A stretch of 64,000 nucleotides of DNA from an uncultured Flavobacterium sp. (GCF_943913405.1 NZ_CALTYA010000001.1:248001-312000); one strand, 5' to 3'; counted from the stretch's first letter, positions 24,985 to 34,817 are shown. Notes: generated by a model from the sequence alone, not told the origin. Program-made: numbers and translations.

Positions 24985-26689
24985 TTTGGATTGGATTATT
25001 TAGGTTACCCGTATTTTCATTGACTTCTAGAGCAGTTCGAATTCCAGATTCAATTGCGCCTTCAATCCATGCATGTTTTAAGGAAGTATGCTCTCCTGCA
25101 AAATGCGCTCTTCCTTTCCATTCTGTAGAAATTATATGTTGTTGCAATAAATTCAATTGCCCGGGATTAAAAATTGCTGCTTCACCATAAGCATACGGAT
25201 CACGCATCCAGCTTTGCGTTGCGGCTCCGATTATTCTGCCTGATTCTCCATTCTTCAAATTAGAACTGACTACTGCCAAATCAATAATACGCTGCTGTTC
25301 CTTTTCATCATCGCTGTGCATCATGGCTAGGTTTTTCAGTGCATAGTAATACCTGTCGTCATCATCTAGAGAATCCCAGCGACTTGCTTCGTCGGACCAG
25401 CAATAAGAAGCCAAGACTACTCCGTGGCCTTTACTTCCGATATCATTGCTTGGATAATATGTAAATCGGTTTGAAAAATCAGTAATACTTCCTCCGCCGA
25501 CAATATTATAAGGTGCTTCCTGCCACCATTTTTCTCTGAATTCTAATAAGATTTTTGTAGCCGAATCATAATGCAGTTCCCTAATCGCCTTGCGTTTCAA
25601 TTGCTTAAACTGCGGCGTAACATAAACATGTCTCAATGCTGAAAACGGAATCGTGACAATAACTTCATCAAATTCTAAATCACTTACTGGCGTTTTCAAA
25701 GCTTTAAAACCTGCCTTTTCATAAAACTGATGATCTCTCTTCACTTCAACATCAACGCCTATTTTAATTTTGTCATTGACAAGCATTAATTTTGTCATTC
25801 TGCAATCGAAATACGTATTTTCTTTGAGATCATGAGCTTCAAAAAAAGCTTTTGGCAACAAATCGCTACCGCCAACTATTTCCATAAATCGTGTCGTGTC
25901 TTTGATAATATTCTGTTCGATGAAGCTTTGGATAAAATCATAAGCCATTCTTGATTCTAAATTTTGAATGACGCCTATCATTTCGATGGCATTTTCTGAA
26001 TACAAGGAATGCTCCTTTAAAAAACGACGCATAGAATATTCTCCAAAACGGTCAATAAGCAAAGGCCAATTTTTCTCTGGATTTTCTGCAATAAAGGCTT
26101 TTAGCGGATTAACAAGATTAGCCAAAAGCACATCTGCACGCTGGTTTTCACTTTCTCCAAGATGAAAATCAAGCAATTTATTGATATCAGCTTTGTCTTT
26201 GAAATATTCTTTTTGGATGATTCTCTTGCGATTGATATAAAAAACCGAATTCCTTGTGGTTGTAGGCACAGGATTGTTAGGATCTTCCTGATGTTTAATC
26301 GCTTCAGCCTTATCAACTGACAGATAGTAAAAAGGTTCAACTTTCAGTCCCAATTTTTCAATATACTTAAGTACCATTTGGTGTATCGTCGGGATGCGCA
26401 TTGCTCCCGCTTCACCATAAACAGTGTCATCTTCAAAATACTTTTTGTCTTTTGTATTTCTGAAAGTTTTGATTCTTCCGCCCACACGAGTATTTGATTC
26501 CACAATTGTAACACGGTGTCCGGCTTGTTTTAGCAAACTCGCGGCTACCATTCCGGCCATTCCGGCGCCAACAATTAATACGTCTTTGGGCTTTTCTGCG
26601 GGAGGAATTCCTTCGTCAATATATTTTAGATATTGCTGAATAATCTTATCGTTGTCTTCATCGAGCAAACCATGCAAGTAATTTTCCAT
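24977..26689 (-). CDS. FAD-dependent L-amino acid oxidase / amine oxidase
   Basis: A 570-residue flavin amine oxidase. The Rossmann motif VLIVGAGMAGMVAASLL lies at residues 38-54, with the second block ESNTRVGGRIKTF near 65-77; the C-terminal FAD block GRAHFAGEHTSLKHAW and EGAIESGIRTALEV match L-amino acid oxidases. It would convert an amino acid, probably aromatic, to the 2-oxoacid with NH3 and H2O2. It is the first gene of a two-gene unit with the decarboxylase. No signal peptide is seen, so it acts in the cytoplasm. Confidence 0.88.
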   Translation of the reverse strand: MENYLHGLLDEDNDKIIQQYLKYIDEGIPPAEKPKDVLIVGAGMAGMVAASLLKQAGHRVTIVESNTRVGGRIKTFRNTKDKKYFEDDTVYGEAGAMRIPTIHQMVLKYIEKLGLKVEPFYYLSVDKAEAIKHQEDPNNPVPTTTRNSVFYINRKRIIQKEYFKDKADINKLLDFHLGESENQRADVLLANLVNPLKAFIAENPEKNWPLLIDRFGEYSMRRFLKEHSLYSENAIEMIGVIQNLESRMAYDFIQSFIEQNIIKDTTRFMEIVGGSDLLPKAFFEAHDLKENTYFDCRMTKLMLVNDKIKIGVDVEVKRDHQFYEKAGFKALKTPVSDLEFDEVIVTIPFSALRHVYVTPQFKQLKRKAIRELHYDSATKILLEFREKWWQEAPYNIVGGGSITDFSNRFTYYPSNDIGSKGHGVVLASYCWSDEASRWDSLDDDDRYYYALKNLAMMHSDDEKEQQRIIDLAVVSSNLKNGESGRIIGAATQSWMRDPYAYGEAAIFNPGQLNLLQQHIISTEWKGRAHFAGEHTSLKHAWIEGAIESGIRTALEVNENTGNLNNPIQND

Positions 26690-26877
26690 AATTTATATAT
26701 TTTAAGATTGTTAATTTCATGTATTCTCACTGGCAAAGCTGATTGAACCGAGTAAGAAAAGTTCCCCATTGACAAATAAAATCATTAAATGCAAAATTCT
26801 AGCGCGTGGTTTTACCTATTTTAAAAAATGCTTGCAATCATTTGAAATAGACAGTTTTATTGAAGAAGATTAAAAGC

Positions 26878-26913
26878 AAAAATCCCATTAAATCTTACGA
26901 TCTAATGGGATTT
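26878..26913 (-). terminator. terminator of tRNA-Ser
   Basis: AAATCCCATTA and TAATGGGATTT are complementary; on the reverse strand a T run follows. It lies just beyond the 3' end of the tRNA. The rest of 26690-26931 holds no gene. Confidence 0.75.
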
Positions 26914-26931
26914 GAAGTAATTTATAATCAG

Positions 26932-27018
26932 CAGAGAGGATGGGATTCGAACCCACGATACAGTTACCCATATACAAACTTTCCAGGCTTGCTCCTTCAA
27001 CCACTCGGACACCTCTCT
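26932..27018 (-). tRNA. tRNA-Ser (GGA)
   Basis: Read on the reverse strand: acceptor AGAGAGG pairs with CCTCTCT, the D region TCCGAGTGGTTGAAGGAGC, anticodon loop CTGGAAA (anticodon GGA), a long variable arm typical of serine tRNAs, and T-loop GGTTCGAATCC. CCA is not encoded. It reads UCC and UCU. Confidence 0.95.
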
Positions 27019-27078
27019 ATTTTATTGCGGTTGCAAATAAATGCAAAAAAAATCAGTAAAGAAAATTTTCAAAGACAA

Positions 27079-28107
27079 TTATGACAATTCGCCTCGCAAT
27101 GAAGTTTCAAAGATAGTTTTGAAAACATTTGGAGCAATTTTTTGTCCTAAAAGGTACATCAGCTTTGTAATTGCAGATTCCGTGGTAATATCTTTTCCAG
27201 AAATTACGCCTATTTTCTTCAGTGCAGAACTGGTTTCATATTTTCCCATATCGACGCTTCCTGCAGAACATTGCGTGACATTTACAATCTGCAGTCCGTT
27301 TTTAATGGCTTTTTTCAACACGGCAATAAACCAGTCGTCAGTTGGTGCATTTCCGGCTCCGTAAGTTTCCAAAACAATTCCTTTTAAATTCGGAATATTG
27401 AAAATTGCGGAAAGTACGTTTTCGCTAATTCCCGGAAACATTTTTATTACGGCTACATTGTCGTCAATTTCTTTGTGGACTTTGAATTTTTTAGCGCCCG
27501 ATTTTCGCAAAAGAAGTTCATTATTGACTTTTAAATGCACGCCAGATTCTGCCAATGGCGAGTAATTTGAAGACACAAAAGCATTGAAATGTTCTGCATT
27601 TATTTTTGTAGTACGATTTCCTCTGTATAATTTATATTCAAAATAAAGGCAGACTTCGTTAATAACAGGCTTGTTTTTATTTTGCAAGGAAGCAATTTGA
27701 ATTGCCGTAATAAGATTCTCTTTTGCATCAGTCCTCAAATCTCCAATCGGCAATTGCGAACCTGTGAAAACTACAGGTTTTGCCAAATTTTCCAACATAA
27801 AACTCAATGCAGAAGCCGAATAAGACATTGTATCTGAACCGTGAAGCACTACAAATCCATCAAAAAGAATGTAATTTTCTTCAATTATCGTAGCAATTTT
27901 CACCCATTTTTCAGGATTCATATTTGAAGAATCAATCGGATTGTCAAACGAAATGGTTTCGATTTCACAGTCCAATTGTTTTAACTCCGGAATTCTTTGG
28001 AGCAATTTGCTGAAGTTGAACGCTTTTAAAGCTCCGGTCTCAAAATCTTTCATCATACCGATAGTTCCTCCGGTATAAATCAAAAGTATTTTTGGCCTAG
28101 ATAGCAT
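27079..28107 (-). CDS. ansA: type I L-asparaginase
   Basis: Hydrolyses asparagine to aspartate and ammonia. Both catalytic Thr motifs are present: ILLIYTGGTIGMM (near residue 8-18) and VVLHGSDTMSYSASAL (near 86-101), plus FTGSQLPIGDLRTDAKENL. No signal peptide, so it is the cytoplasmic type I (AnsA-like) enzyme; 342 aa is usual. It overlaps the end of the acyltransferase gene by 11 bp and is the downstream partner in that unit. Confidence 0.95.
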   Translation of the reverse strand: MLSRPKILLIYTGGTIGMMKDFETGALKAFNFSKLLQRIPELKQLDCEIETISFDNPIDSSNMNPEKWVKIATIIEENYILFDGFVVLHGSDTMSYSASALSFMLENLAKPVVFTGSQLPIGDLRTDAKENLITAIQIASLQNKNKPVINEVCLYFEYKLYRGNRTTKINAEHFNAFVSSNYSPLAESGVHLKVNNELLLRKSGAKKFKVHKEIDDNVAVIKMFPGISENVLSAIFNIPNLKGIVLETYGAGNAPTDDWFIAVLKKAIKNGLQIVNVTQCSAGSVDMGKYETSSALKKIGVISGKDITTESAITKLMYLLGQKIAPNVFKTIFETSLRGELS

Positions 28108-29233
28108 TTTCGTATTTTGATTTGTTTACGACAGGATTCGCATACATCGCCAAAAATCCTTGCATTTCAATCGGATTGTTTTCGTCGATTCTGATTTCCA
28201 AACGTCTTTCGAAAAGCGATTTTTCTTTCTCCGTATATAAATGAGAAAATTTATTGGTATTGTTCAGCAAATCATAAGCGATATAATTTGTCGGCCACAA
28301 CTTATAAGAATTCAAAATCGAGTCGTCAATAGCCTGCGCCAAAGCTTGGATTTGCTTGTTTGAATTGTCAAATTCTGCAGCAATATCATCCAATTCAGTA
28401 TGTAAAACATCTCCAACATGAATATGGATTCGTTTTTTCTGACCCATGATACCGCTTAAAAGTGTCATGAAATCTTCGTTTTTATCTTTAATATAAACCT
28501 CATCATTAGCTTCTGCCATTAATTGTGGCATTTTCAAAGCATCTGTAGGATCATATTCGTAAGAAATCGAAACTGGAACAATCTTTAATTTCTTGAAATA
28601 TTCCATCAAATTTGACTCGTCAGAAGCCATAGAAAGCATTTTCAAAACGCCAGGATGTGTCGCATCATTTCCATCTTTTGTTCTTCCTTCACGCTGCGCA
28701 ATCCAAACAGAACGATTTTCCCTTAAAATCAGCTGGCTGATATATTCTGACATTAATTTTGAACTTTGAAGCAATTCTCTTGGCGCCAAACCTCTTTGAA
28801 CCAAGAAATTTCGATTCAATTTTGATAAAACATGCAGAAAAGTTTTCTTAACTAAATTATCTCCAATAGCAGAAGCCGTCATCACTAAACCATTGTCAAA
28901 CAGACATGTATTTAACAAAGAAGTATCTAAAATAATATCTCTGTGATTTGAAACATACAAATAAGGAGTATGTTTGTCTAGCTTTTCGAAACCAGAAGTT
29001 GTTAAGCCGTCAGAACTTTTTTCAAGAACTTTCAGTACGGCTTGGTAAATGAAATTACATTGAAAATCCCTTATAGAATGCGTTCTTTTCAACTGTTCGA
29101 TCCAAACTTTTTCGTCTACTTCAGGAAAGGTAAAGCTCATCATCGCCTTCATCATCGGATGGTCGGCAACCTTGTGCAAAGCCTCATTTACTTCAACATC
29201 ATAGAACGGTCGGATTTTATCAAATTTTGACAT
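28097..29233 (-). CDS. 1-acylglycerol-3-phosphate acyltransferase-like
   Basis: A 378-residue PlsC-type acyltransferase. The catalytic block is SNHRDIILDTS (near residue 117), with five residues between His and the second Asp rather than the standard four; an earlier Asp follows two residues after His. The glycerol-phosphate block reads AQREGRTKDGND (near 182). Related proteins in Bacteroidota carry the same NHRDIxLD pattern, as far as I recall. Role in phospholipid synthesis is likely, with acyl or sugar-lipid alternatives. Translationally coupled to ansA. Confidence 0.85.
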   Translation of the reverse strand: MSKFDKIRPFYDVEVNEALHKVADHPMMKAMMSFTFPEVDEKVWIEQLKRTHSIRDFQCNFIYQAVLKVLEKSSDGLTTSGFEKLDKHTPYLYVSNHRDIILDTSLLNTCLFDNGLVMTASAIGDNLVKKTFLHVLSKLNRNFLVQRGLAPRELLQSSKLMSEYISQLILRENRSVWIAQREGRTKDGNDATHPGVLKMLSMASDESNLMEYFKKLKIVPVSISYEYDPTDALKMPQLMAEANDEVYIKDKNEDFMTLLSGIMGQKKRIHIHVGDVLHTELDDIAAEFDNSNKQIQALAQAIDDSILNSYKLWPTNYIAYDLLNNTNKFSHLYTEKEKSLFERRLEIRIDENNPIEMQGFLAMYANPVVNKSKYENAI

Positions 29234-29298
29234 TTACTGTATTTTTTTAACAATCCACAAATGAACAAAAATTTTATGAATTTTGTGTGATTTCTTTG

Positions 29299-30066
29299 TT
29301 AAATGCCGAAAATAGCTTTTGAATTTTCGGTTGTTATTTTAGCAATTTCCTCTAGAGGCAAATTATAAATTGTGGCCAGCTTTTCAGCGACTAATTTTGT
29401 GTAACTGCTTTCGTTTCTTTTACCTCGAAATGGCACTGGTGCTAAGTATGGCGAATCGGTTTCCAAGACAATATTTTTTATATCAATTTCATTTAAGAAT
29501 TGATCGATTTTGCCATTTTTGAAAGTTGCGACACCCCCGATTCCTAATTTTAGATTATACGAAATCGCTTGTAATGCTTGTTCGTAGGTTCCGGTAAAAC
29601 AGTGAAAAATTCCGAATAAATCATTTCCTTTTTCAGTTTCCAAAACTTCAAAAACTTCATCAAAAGCATCACGGCAATGTATGTTTATTGGAAGTTTATA
29701 TTTTTTAGCTAGTTGAATTTGTCTTTTGAAAGCATTTTTTTGTTGCTCTAAAAAGGTTTTATCCCAAAACAAATCAATTCCGATTTCGCCTATTGCGTAG
29801 AACTTTCTTTTTCCTAATTCCTGTTCTACGAAAGCTAATTCTTCCTCATAATTTTCTTTTACATAAGTTGGATGCAAGCCCATCATCAAGAAAACATTTT
29901 CCGGATATTGCTTTTCAATTTCATACATTTTCTCAGTGTAAGTAGAATCAATCGACGGAACGAAAATTCTTTTGACTCCGGCTTCAAAAGCGCGCAACAT
30001 CATTTCGGATCTGTCTTGTGAGAATTCTTCGCTGTAAATATGGGAATGGGTGTCGGTGAAAATCAT
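29299..30066 (-). CDS. tatD: TatD-family metal-dependent hydrolase
   Basis: A 255-residue TIM-barrel nuclease-like enzyme. Metal ligands are visible in FTDTHSHIYSEEF at the N-terminus, GEIGIDLFWD, LPINIHCRDAFDE, FHCFTGTYEQA and LETDSPYLAP, matching TatD (3'-5' exonuclease and DNA repair role). I chose ATG at 30066 rather than 30117: the shorter form begins right at MIFTDTHSH as in the family, and a promoter box lies between the two starts. Confidence 0.93.
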   Translation of the reverse strand: MIFTDTHSHIYSEEFSQDRSEMMLRAFEAGVKRIFVPSIDSTYTEKMYEIEKQYPENVFLMMGLHPTYVKENYEEELAFVEQELGKRKFYAIGEIGIDLFWDKTFLEQQKNAFKRQIQLAKKYKLPINIHCRDAFDEVFEVLETEKGNDLFGIFHCFTGTYEQALQAISYNLKLGIGGVATFKNGKIDQFLNEIDIKNIVLETDSPYLAPVPFRGKRNESSYTKLVAEKLATIYNLPLEEIAKITTENSKAIFGI

Positions 30067-30070
30067 AGAG

Positions 30071-30101
30071 CAAAAATAGGCACAATGCAAAAGAGATGCA
30101 A
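30071..30101 (-). promoter_or_regulatory. promoter of tatD, giving a nearly leaderless mRNA
   Basis: On the reverse strand TTG (30101-30099), 20 bases, then TATTTTTG (30078-30071) fit the Bacteroidota consensus. The -7 box ends only four bases before ATG at 30066, so the transcript should begin at or next to the start codon. Confidence 0.55.
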
Positions 30102-30215
30102 GTTTAAGTACTCCCAATTTAATACATTACGCCTTTTCTTTAATAAAAAATTATGCTTTTAGTAATTCCGTTTTAAATTTAATTAGCCTATTTTTGAGTA
30201 TATCATCAATAAAAA

Positions 30216-30653
30216 ATGGACAAACATTACGATAACTTGAAATTAAAAGGCTATAAAAGAGTTAAGCTTAAAATTTCAAAAACCAATCATCTAATAATCA
30301 AGGCAAAGATTAATGGAATTGATGGAAATTTTATTTTAGACACTGGTGCTTCAAGCAGTTGCGTGGACTTCAATGACATTCATCATTTTCAATTGACTGC
30401 GGAAGATTCACTTACCAAAGCAGCAGGCGCAGGCGCAGTTGGAATGGACACACAAATGTCTTCTGATAATTTATTACAATTAGGACGCTGGAAAACTGAT
30501 GATTTTTCACTAGTTATTTTTGACTTGTCACACGTGAATTTAGCCCTAGAGCAGTATAAAGCAAAACGAGTGCACGGAATTATTGGCGCCGATATTTTAA
30601 TAAAAGGGAAAGGAGTTATTGATTATGAAGAAGAATGTTTTTATCTGAAATAA
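30216..30653 (+). CDS. retropepsin-like aspartic protease
   Basis: A 145-residue single-domain clan AA protease: catalytic FILDTGASSSCVD (Asp42), and the hydrophobic-hydrophobic-Gly block HGIIGADIL near residue 120. Monomers of this size act as dimers like retroviral proteases. No signal peptide is present, so it is probably cytoplasmic. Substrate unknown. A -7 box TATTTTTG lies at 30189-30196 and a terminator follows. Confidence 0.88.
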   Translation: MDKHYDNLKLKGYKRVKLKISKTNHLIIKAKINGIDGNFILDTGASSSCVDFNDIHHFQLTAEDSLTKAAGAGAVGMDTQMSSDNLLQLGRWKTDDFSLVIFDLSHVNLALEQYKAKRVHGIIGADILIKGKGVIDYEEECFYLK

Positions 30654-30666
30654 CAAAAAGCATAAA

Positions 30667-30693
30667 AAAATCCCGTTCAATGAACGGGATTTT
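30667..30693. terminator. bidirectional terminator
   Basis: AAAATCCCGTTCA and TGAACGGGATTTT. It lies between the aspartic protease gene and the end of the sucB gene, which run towards each other. Confidence 0.85.
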
Positions 30694-30714
30694 CTATTTA
30701 TAATAAACTTGAAA

Positions 30715-31953
30715 CTATAATTCCAAAGCTTTTTTAGGATTGTTATCCATCAATAATTCTGCTGGATTTTCTAATGCTTCTTTCACTGCAACCAAGAAAC
30801 CAACTGACTCGCGCCCGTCGATGATTCTGTGATCGTAAGACAAAGCTACATACATCATTGGGTGGATTTCGACTTTACCATTTACAGCGATTGGACGCTC
30901 GATAATATTGTGCATTCCCAAAATTCCAGATTGCGGAGGATTGATGATTGGTGTAGAAAGCATGCTTCCGAAAACACCACCATTTGTGATTGTGAATGTT
31001 CCGCCAGTCATATCGTCAACCGTGATTTGTCCGTCGCGTGCTTTGATAGCTAATCTTTTGATTTCAGCTTCAATGCCACGGAAAGTCAAGTTTTCTGCAT
31101 TTCTAACTACAGGAACCATCAAACCTTTTGGTCCAGAAACTGCGATTGAAACGTCAACGAAATCAAATGCTAATTTGTGATCTCCGTCCATCATTGAATT
31201 TACATCAGGAAACAATTGCAATGCTCTTGTTACCGCTTTTGTAAAGAAAGACATATATCCTAAGCTCACACCACCGTGTTTTGCTTTGAACGCGTCTTTA
31301 TATTCATTACGAAGATTGTTAATTGGCGTCATGTTTACTTCGTTAAACGTAGTCAACATTGCAGTTTCGTTTTTAGCGGCAACTAAACGTTCAGCCACTT
31401 TTCTACGAAGCATTGACAATTTTGTTCTTTCTGAACCGCGGTTTCCACCTGTTGGAGTTCCCATTGACGGAACAGCGTTTACAGCGTCGTCTTTAGTGAT
31501 TCTTCCACCTTTTCCAGTTCCTGAAACTGATGCCGAATCGATATTTTTTTCGTCCAAAATTTTTCTTGCCGCTGGCGAAGGAGTTCCTGAAGCATACGAT
31601 TTTTCAGCTGCTGGAGCTGGTTTTGCTTCTTCTTTTTTAGGCTCTTCTTTTTTAACCTCAGCTTTTGGAGCTTCTTCTTTCTTTTCTTCTTTTGCCGGAG
31701 CGTCACCTGAAGGTTTTCCGTCAGTATCAATATGGCAAACCACTTGACCAACAGCCACAGCATCACCTTCTTCCGCTTTAAGCGTAATAATTCCGCTAGC
31801 TTCTGCAGGCAATTCTAAAGTTGCTTTGTCAGAATCTACTTCAGCAATCGCTTGATCTTTTTCTACGTAATCTCCGTCTTTTACTAACCAAGTTGCGATT
31901 TCAACTTCGGTGATTGATTCCCCTGGAGAAGGAACTTTCATTTCTAAAATCAT
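30715..31953 (-). CDS. sucB: 2-oxoglutarate dehydrogenase E2 (dihydrolipoyl succinyltransferase)
   Basis: TCA cycle: transfers the succinyl group from E1 to CoA. One lipoyl domain (AEVDSDKATLELPA, Lys near 43), an Ala/Pro/Lys/Glu-rich linker (about 85-120), the E3-binding domain (SPAARKILDEKNIDSASV) and the catalytic domain with ALSYDHRIIDGRESVGF (His and Asp near 385) are all present. The 412 aa are typical. It follows the E1 gene in the same reverse-strand unit (77 bp). No E3 (lpd) gene is nearby. Confidence 0.96.
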   Translation of the reverse strand: MILEMKVPSPGESITEVEIATWLVKDGDYVEKDQAIAEVDSDKATLELPAEASGIITLKAEEGDAVAVGQVVCHIDTDGKPSGDAPAKEEKKEEAPKAEVKKEEPKKEEAKPAPAAEKSYASGTPSPAARKILDEKNIDSASVSGTGKGGRITKDDAVNAVPSMGTPTGGNRGSERTKLSMLRRKVAERLVAAKNETAMLTTFNEVNMTPINNLRNEYKDAFKAKHGGVSLGYMSFFTKAVTRALQLFPDVNSMMDGDHKLAFDFVDVSIAVSGPKGLMVPVVRNAENLTFRGIEAEIKRLAIKARDGQITVDDMTGGTFTITNGGVFGSMLSTPIINPPQSGILGMHNIIERPIAVNGKVEIHPMMYVALSYDHRIIDGRESVGFLVAVKEALENPAELLMDNNPKKALEL

Positions 31954-32030
31954 CTGTATATAATTTTATGGTGTGTTATTTTTTGTTTTCTTATTTCAAA
32001 ATTACGGTTTTTAGCCTTGACAGAATCTAA

Positions 32031-34817
32031 TTAACTAAAAAGATTTTTGTCAAAAACCATTGCAATTGCTGCTGCGTGACGTTTTTTAGAACGCGCATAA
32101 CTTCCTGCTGCTGGTGCGCTGTACGCTTTTAATGAAGCGACTCTTAATTTTACCAAATCAAAATTCATCAACATATAACTGTAAGCTCCCATATTTTTAG
32201 GCTCTTCTTGTGCCCAAACATAATCGTCAGCATTTGGATATTTCTCGATAATTGCTTTCAATTGTTCTACTGGCAATGGGAAAAGTTGCTCGATTCTCAC
32301 GAATGCCACGTCTTTTCTTCCGTTTGCTTCTCTTTCTGCTACTAAATCATAATAGAATTTACCAGTACAGAATACCAATGTTTTCACATCTTTTGCTTCC
32401 ACATTTGGATCGTCTAAAACTTCTTGGAAGCTTCCGTTTGCGAATTCATCTACCGTAGAAACTACAGAAGGATGACGCAATAAACTCTTTGGTGTAAACA
32501 CAATCAAAGGTTTTCTGAAAGTCGTTTTCATCTGTCTTCTCAGTAAGTGGAAGAAGTTTGCTGGTGTTGTACAATCAGCCACAAACATATTGTGGTTTGC
32601 ACAAAGCTGTAAATATCTTTCCATTCTTGCGGAAGAGTGCTCTGCTCCTTGTCCTTCATAACCGTGAGGCAATAACATTACCAATCCGTTTTGATTGTTC
32701 CATTTGTCTTCTGCAGCAGAAATATATTGGTCTAACATAATTTGGGCTCCGTTAGAGAAATCTCCAAATTGTGCTTCCCAGATTGTCAATGTTTTTGGGC
32801 TGGCCAAAGCATATCCGTAGTCAAAACCAACAACTCCATATTCAGATAAAAGTGAATTGAAGATATTGAATTTTCCTTTTTGGTTGTTCAATTGTTGCAA
32901 AAGAATTACTTCTTCTTCAGAATCTTCCACTTTCACAACCGCGTGGCGGTGCGAGAATGTTCCTCTTTCTACGTCTTGACCTGAAATACGAACGTCATAA
33001 CCTTCAGTCATTAATGAACCATAAGCCAATAATTCAGCCATTGCCCAATCTAACTTATCGGTTTCAAAGAACATTGTCTTTCTGTCATTAATCAGCTTTT
33101 GAATTTTGCTGATAAACTTTTTATCGCTTGGCAATGTTGTAATTGTTGTTGCGATATCAGTCAAAATATCTTTCGAGAAAGTCGTGTTTACTTTTTGAAG
33201 CATTTCTGTTTCATCAGCTTGAGTATATCCGCCCCATTCGTTTTGCATAAACGGAGTGATGATTGTCAAGTCTTTTTTACGAGAAGCTTCTAAATTTTCA
33301 TCCAAAACACCTTTGTATTCTTTCTCTAATTTACCTACATATTTATCGTCGATAACTCCGGCAGCAATTAATTTCGCTGCATACAAATCTCTTGGATTTT
33401 CATGCTTAGCAATCAGTTTGTATAATTTTGGCTGTGTAAAACGTGGTTCATCACCTTCGTTATGGCCATATTTTCTGTATCCTAATAAGTCGATGAAAAC
33501 ATCGCTTCCGAATTGCATTCTGTAATCCAAAGCGAATAACATTGCGTGAACAACAGCTTCAGCATCATCCGCATTTACGTGTAAAACCGGAGAATTTGTC
33601 ACTTTTGCAACGTCTGTACAATACGTAGAAGAACGCGCATCTAAGTAATTCGTGGTAAATCCAACTTGGTTATTGATCACGATGTGGATTGTTCCTCCAG
33701 TTTTGTATCCATCCAAATGAGCCATTTGAACAATTTCATAAACGATTCCTTGTCCGGCAATTGCCGCGTCACCGTGAAGTGCGATTGGCAATACTTTTGA
33801 AAAATCATCTGGGAAATGACGGTCTTGTTTCGCTCTTGCAATTCCTTCAATTACAGCTCCAACAGTCTCTAAGTGAGAAGGATTTGGTGCTAAATTGATA
33901 TTGATATTTTTTCCTGATTTTGTCTTTTTGTCAGCCGTTAAGCCCAAGTGGTATTTTACGTCACCATCAAAAAGCGCATCATCATCATAATCTTTTCCGT
34001 CAAATTCAGAGAAAATGTCTTGCGTGTTTTTTCCGAAGATATTTGCCAAAACGTTCAAGCGGCCACGGTGAGCCATTCCCATTACAAATTGCTCCACTCC
34101 TTTTTCAGCTGCAGCTTCGATCAAAGCATCCAATGCGGGAATCAAAGTTTCGCCTCCTTCAAGAGAGAAACGTTTTTGGCCTACATATTTTGTATGAAGA
34201 AAGTTCTCAAAAGAAACCGCTTCGTTCAATTTATTTAGGATGTGTTTCTTTTCTTCCGCAGAAAATTTCGGCTGATTATCGTTGTAACCAATTTTGTCCT
34301 GAATCCATTGTCTTACCTCTGGATTTCTGATGTACATATATTCAACACCAATATGCTCACGGTAGATTTTATCTAAGTGACCAAGGATTTCTTTCAGCGT
34401 ACAAGGTGCAATTTTGATTGCTTTTGCAGCGTCAAAAACGGTATTCAAATCAGCATTTGAAAGTCCGAAATTTTCAAGATCCAAGTTGGGTGTAAAGATT
34501 CTTCGCTCACGAACCGGATTTGTTTTGGTAAACAAGTGTCCTTGTGCTCTGTAAGCTTCAATCAGCTTTAAGACATTAAATTCTTTTTGTAATTTCTCAG
34601 AAATTTGGCTTACGTCCACAGAATTTGAAGATGCGTAATTGGCCAATTGTTGTGCAGGTGCCTGATATTCCTCGTTATATGTTTCCATCCCGAAGTCAAA
34701 ACCTTGGAAAAAACTTCTCCAACTTGGTTCTACGCTATCCGGATTTTCAAGATATTGATCGTATAATTGAGCAAAAAATTCAGTATGTGCCGCGTTTAAA
34801 AAGGAAAACCTATCCAT
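32031..34817 (-). CDS. sucA: 2-oxoglutarate dehydrogenase E1
   Basis: ThDP-dependent decarboxylase of the TCA cycle complex; 928 aa is the full length. N-terminal SFLNAAHTEFFAQLYDQYL starts the docking segment; GMAHRGRLNVLANIFGK, LHGDAAIAGQGIVYE (ThDP/Mg region) and the C-terminal LLPHGYEGQGAEHSSARMER are family signatures. A reverse-strand TACTTTTG box (34857-34864) precedes the start, and sucB follows. Confidence 0.97.
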   Translation of the reverse strand: MDRFSFLNAAHTEFFAQLYDQYLENPDSVEPSWRSFFQGFDFGMETYNEEYQAPAQQLANYASSNSVDVSQISEKLQKEFNVLKLIEAYRAQGHLFTKTNPVRERRIFTPNLDLENFGLSNADLNTVFDAAKAIKIAPCTLKEILGHLDKIYREHIGVEYMYIRNPEVRQWIQDKIGYNDNQPKFSAEEKKHILNKLNEAVSFENFLHTKYVGQKRFSLEGGETLIPALDALIEAAAEKGVEQFVMGMAHRGRLNVLANIFGKNTQDIFSEFDGKDYDDDALFDGDVKYHLGLTADKKTKSGKNININLAPNPSHLETVGAVIEGIARAKQDRHFPDDFSKVLPIALHGDAAIAGQGIVYEIVQMAHLDGYKTGGTIHIVINNQVGFTTNYLDARSSTYCTDVAKVTNSPVLHVNADDAEAVVHAMLFALDYRMQFGSDVFIDLLGYRKYGHNEGDEPRFTQPKLYKLIAKHENPRDLYAAKLIAAGVIDDKYVGKLEKEYKGVLDENLEASRKKDLTIITPFMQNEWGGYTQADETEMLQKVNTTFSKDILTDIATTITTLPSDKKFISKIQKLINDRKTMFFETDKLDWAMAELLAYGSLMTEGYDVRISGQDVERGTFSHRHAVVKVEDSEEEVILLQQLNNQKGKFNIFNSLLSEYGVVGFDYGYALASPKTLTIWEAQFGDFSNGAQIMLDQYISAAEDKWNNQNGLVMLLPHGYEGQGAEHSSARMERYLQLCANHNMFVADCTTPANFFHLLRRQMKTTFRKPLIVFTPKSLLRHPSVVSTVDEFANGSFQEVLDDPNVEAKDVKTLVFCTGKFYYDLVAEREANGRKDVAFVRIEQLFPLPVEQLKAIIEKYPNADDYVWAQEEPKNMGAYSYMLMNFDLVKLRVASLKAYSAPAAGSYARSKKRHAAAIAMVFDKNLFS

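Noticed and set aside
26860..27084. Forward 74-aa frame over the tRNA
   Set aside because: It is the well-known spurious translation of a tRNA-Ser antisense strand.
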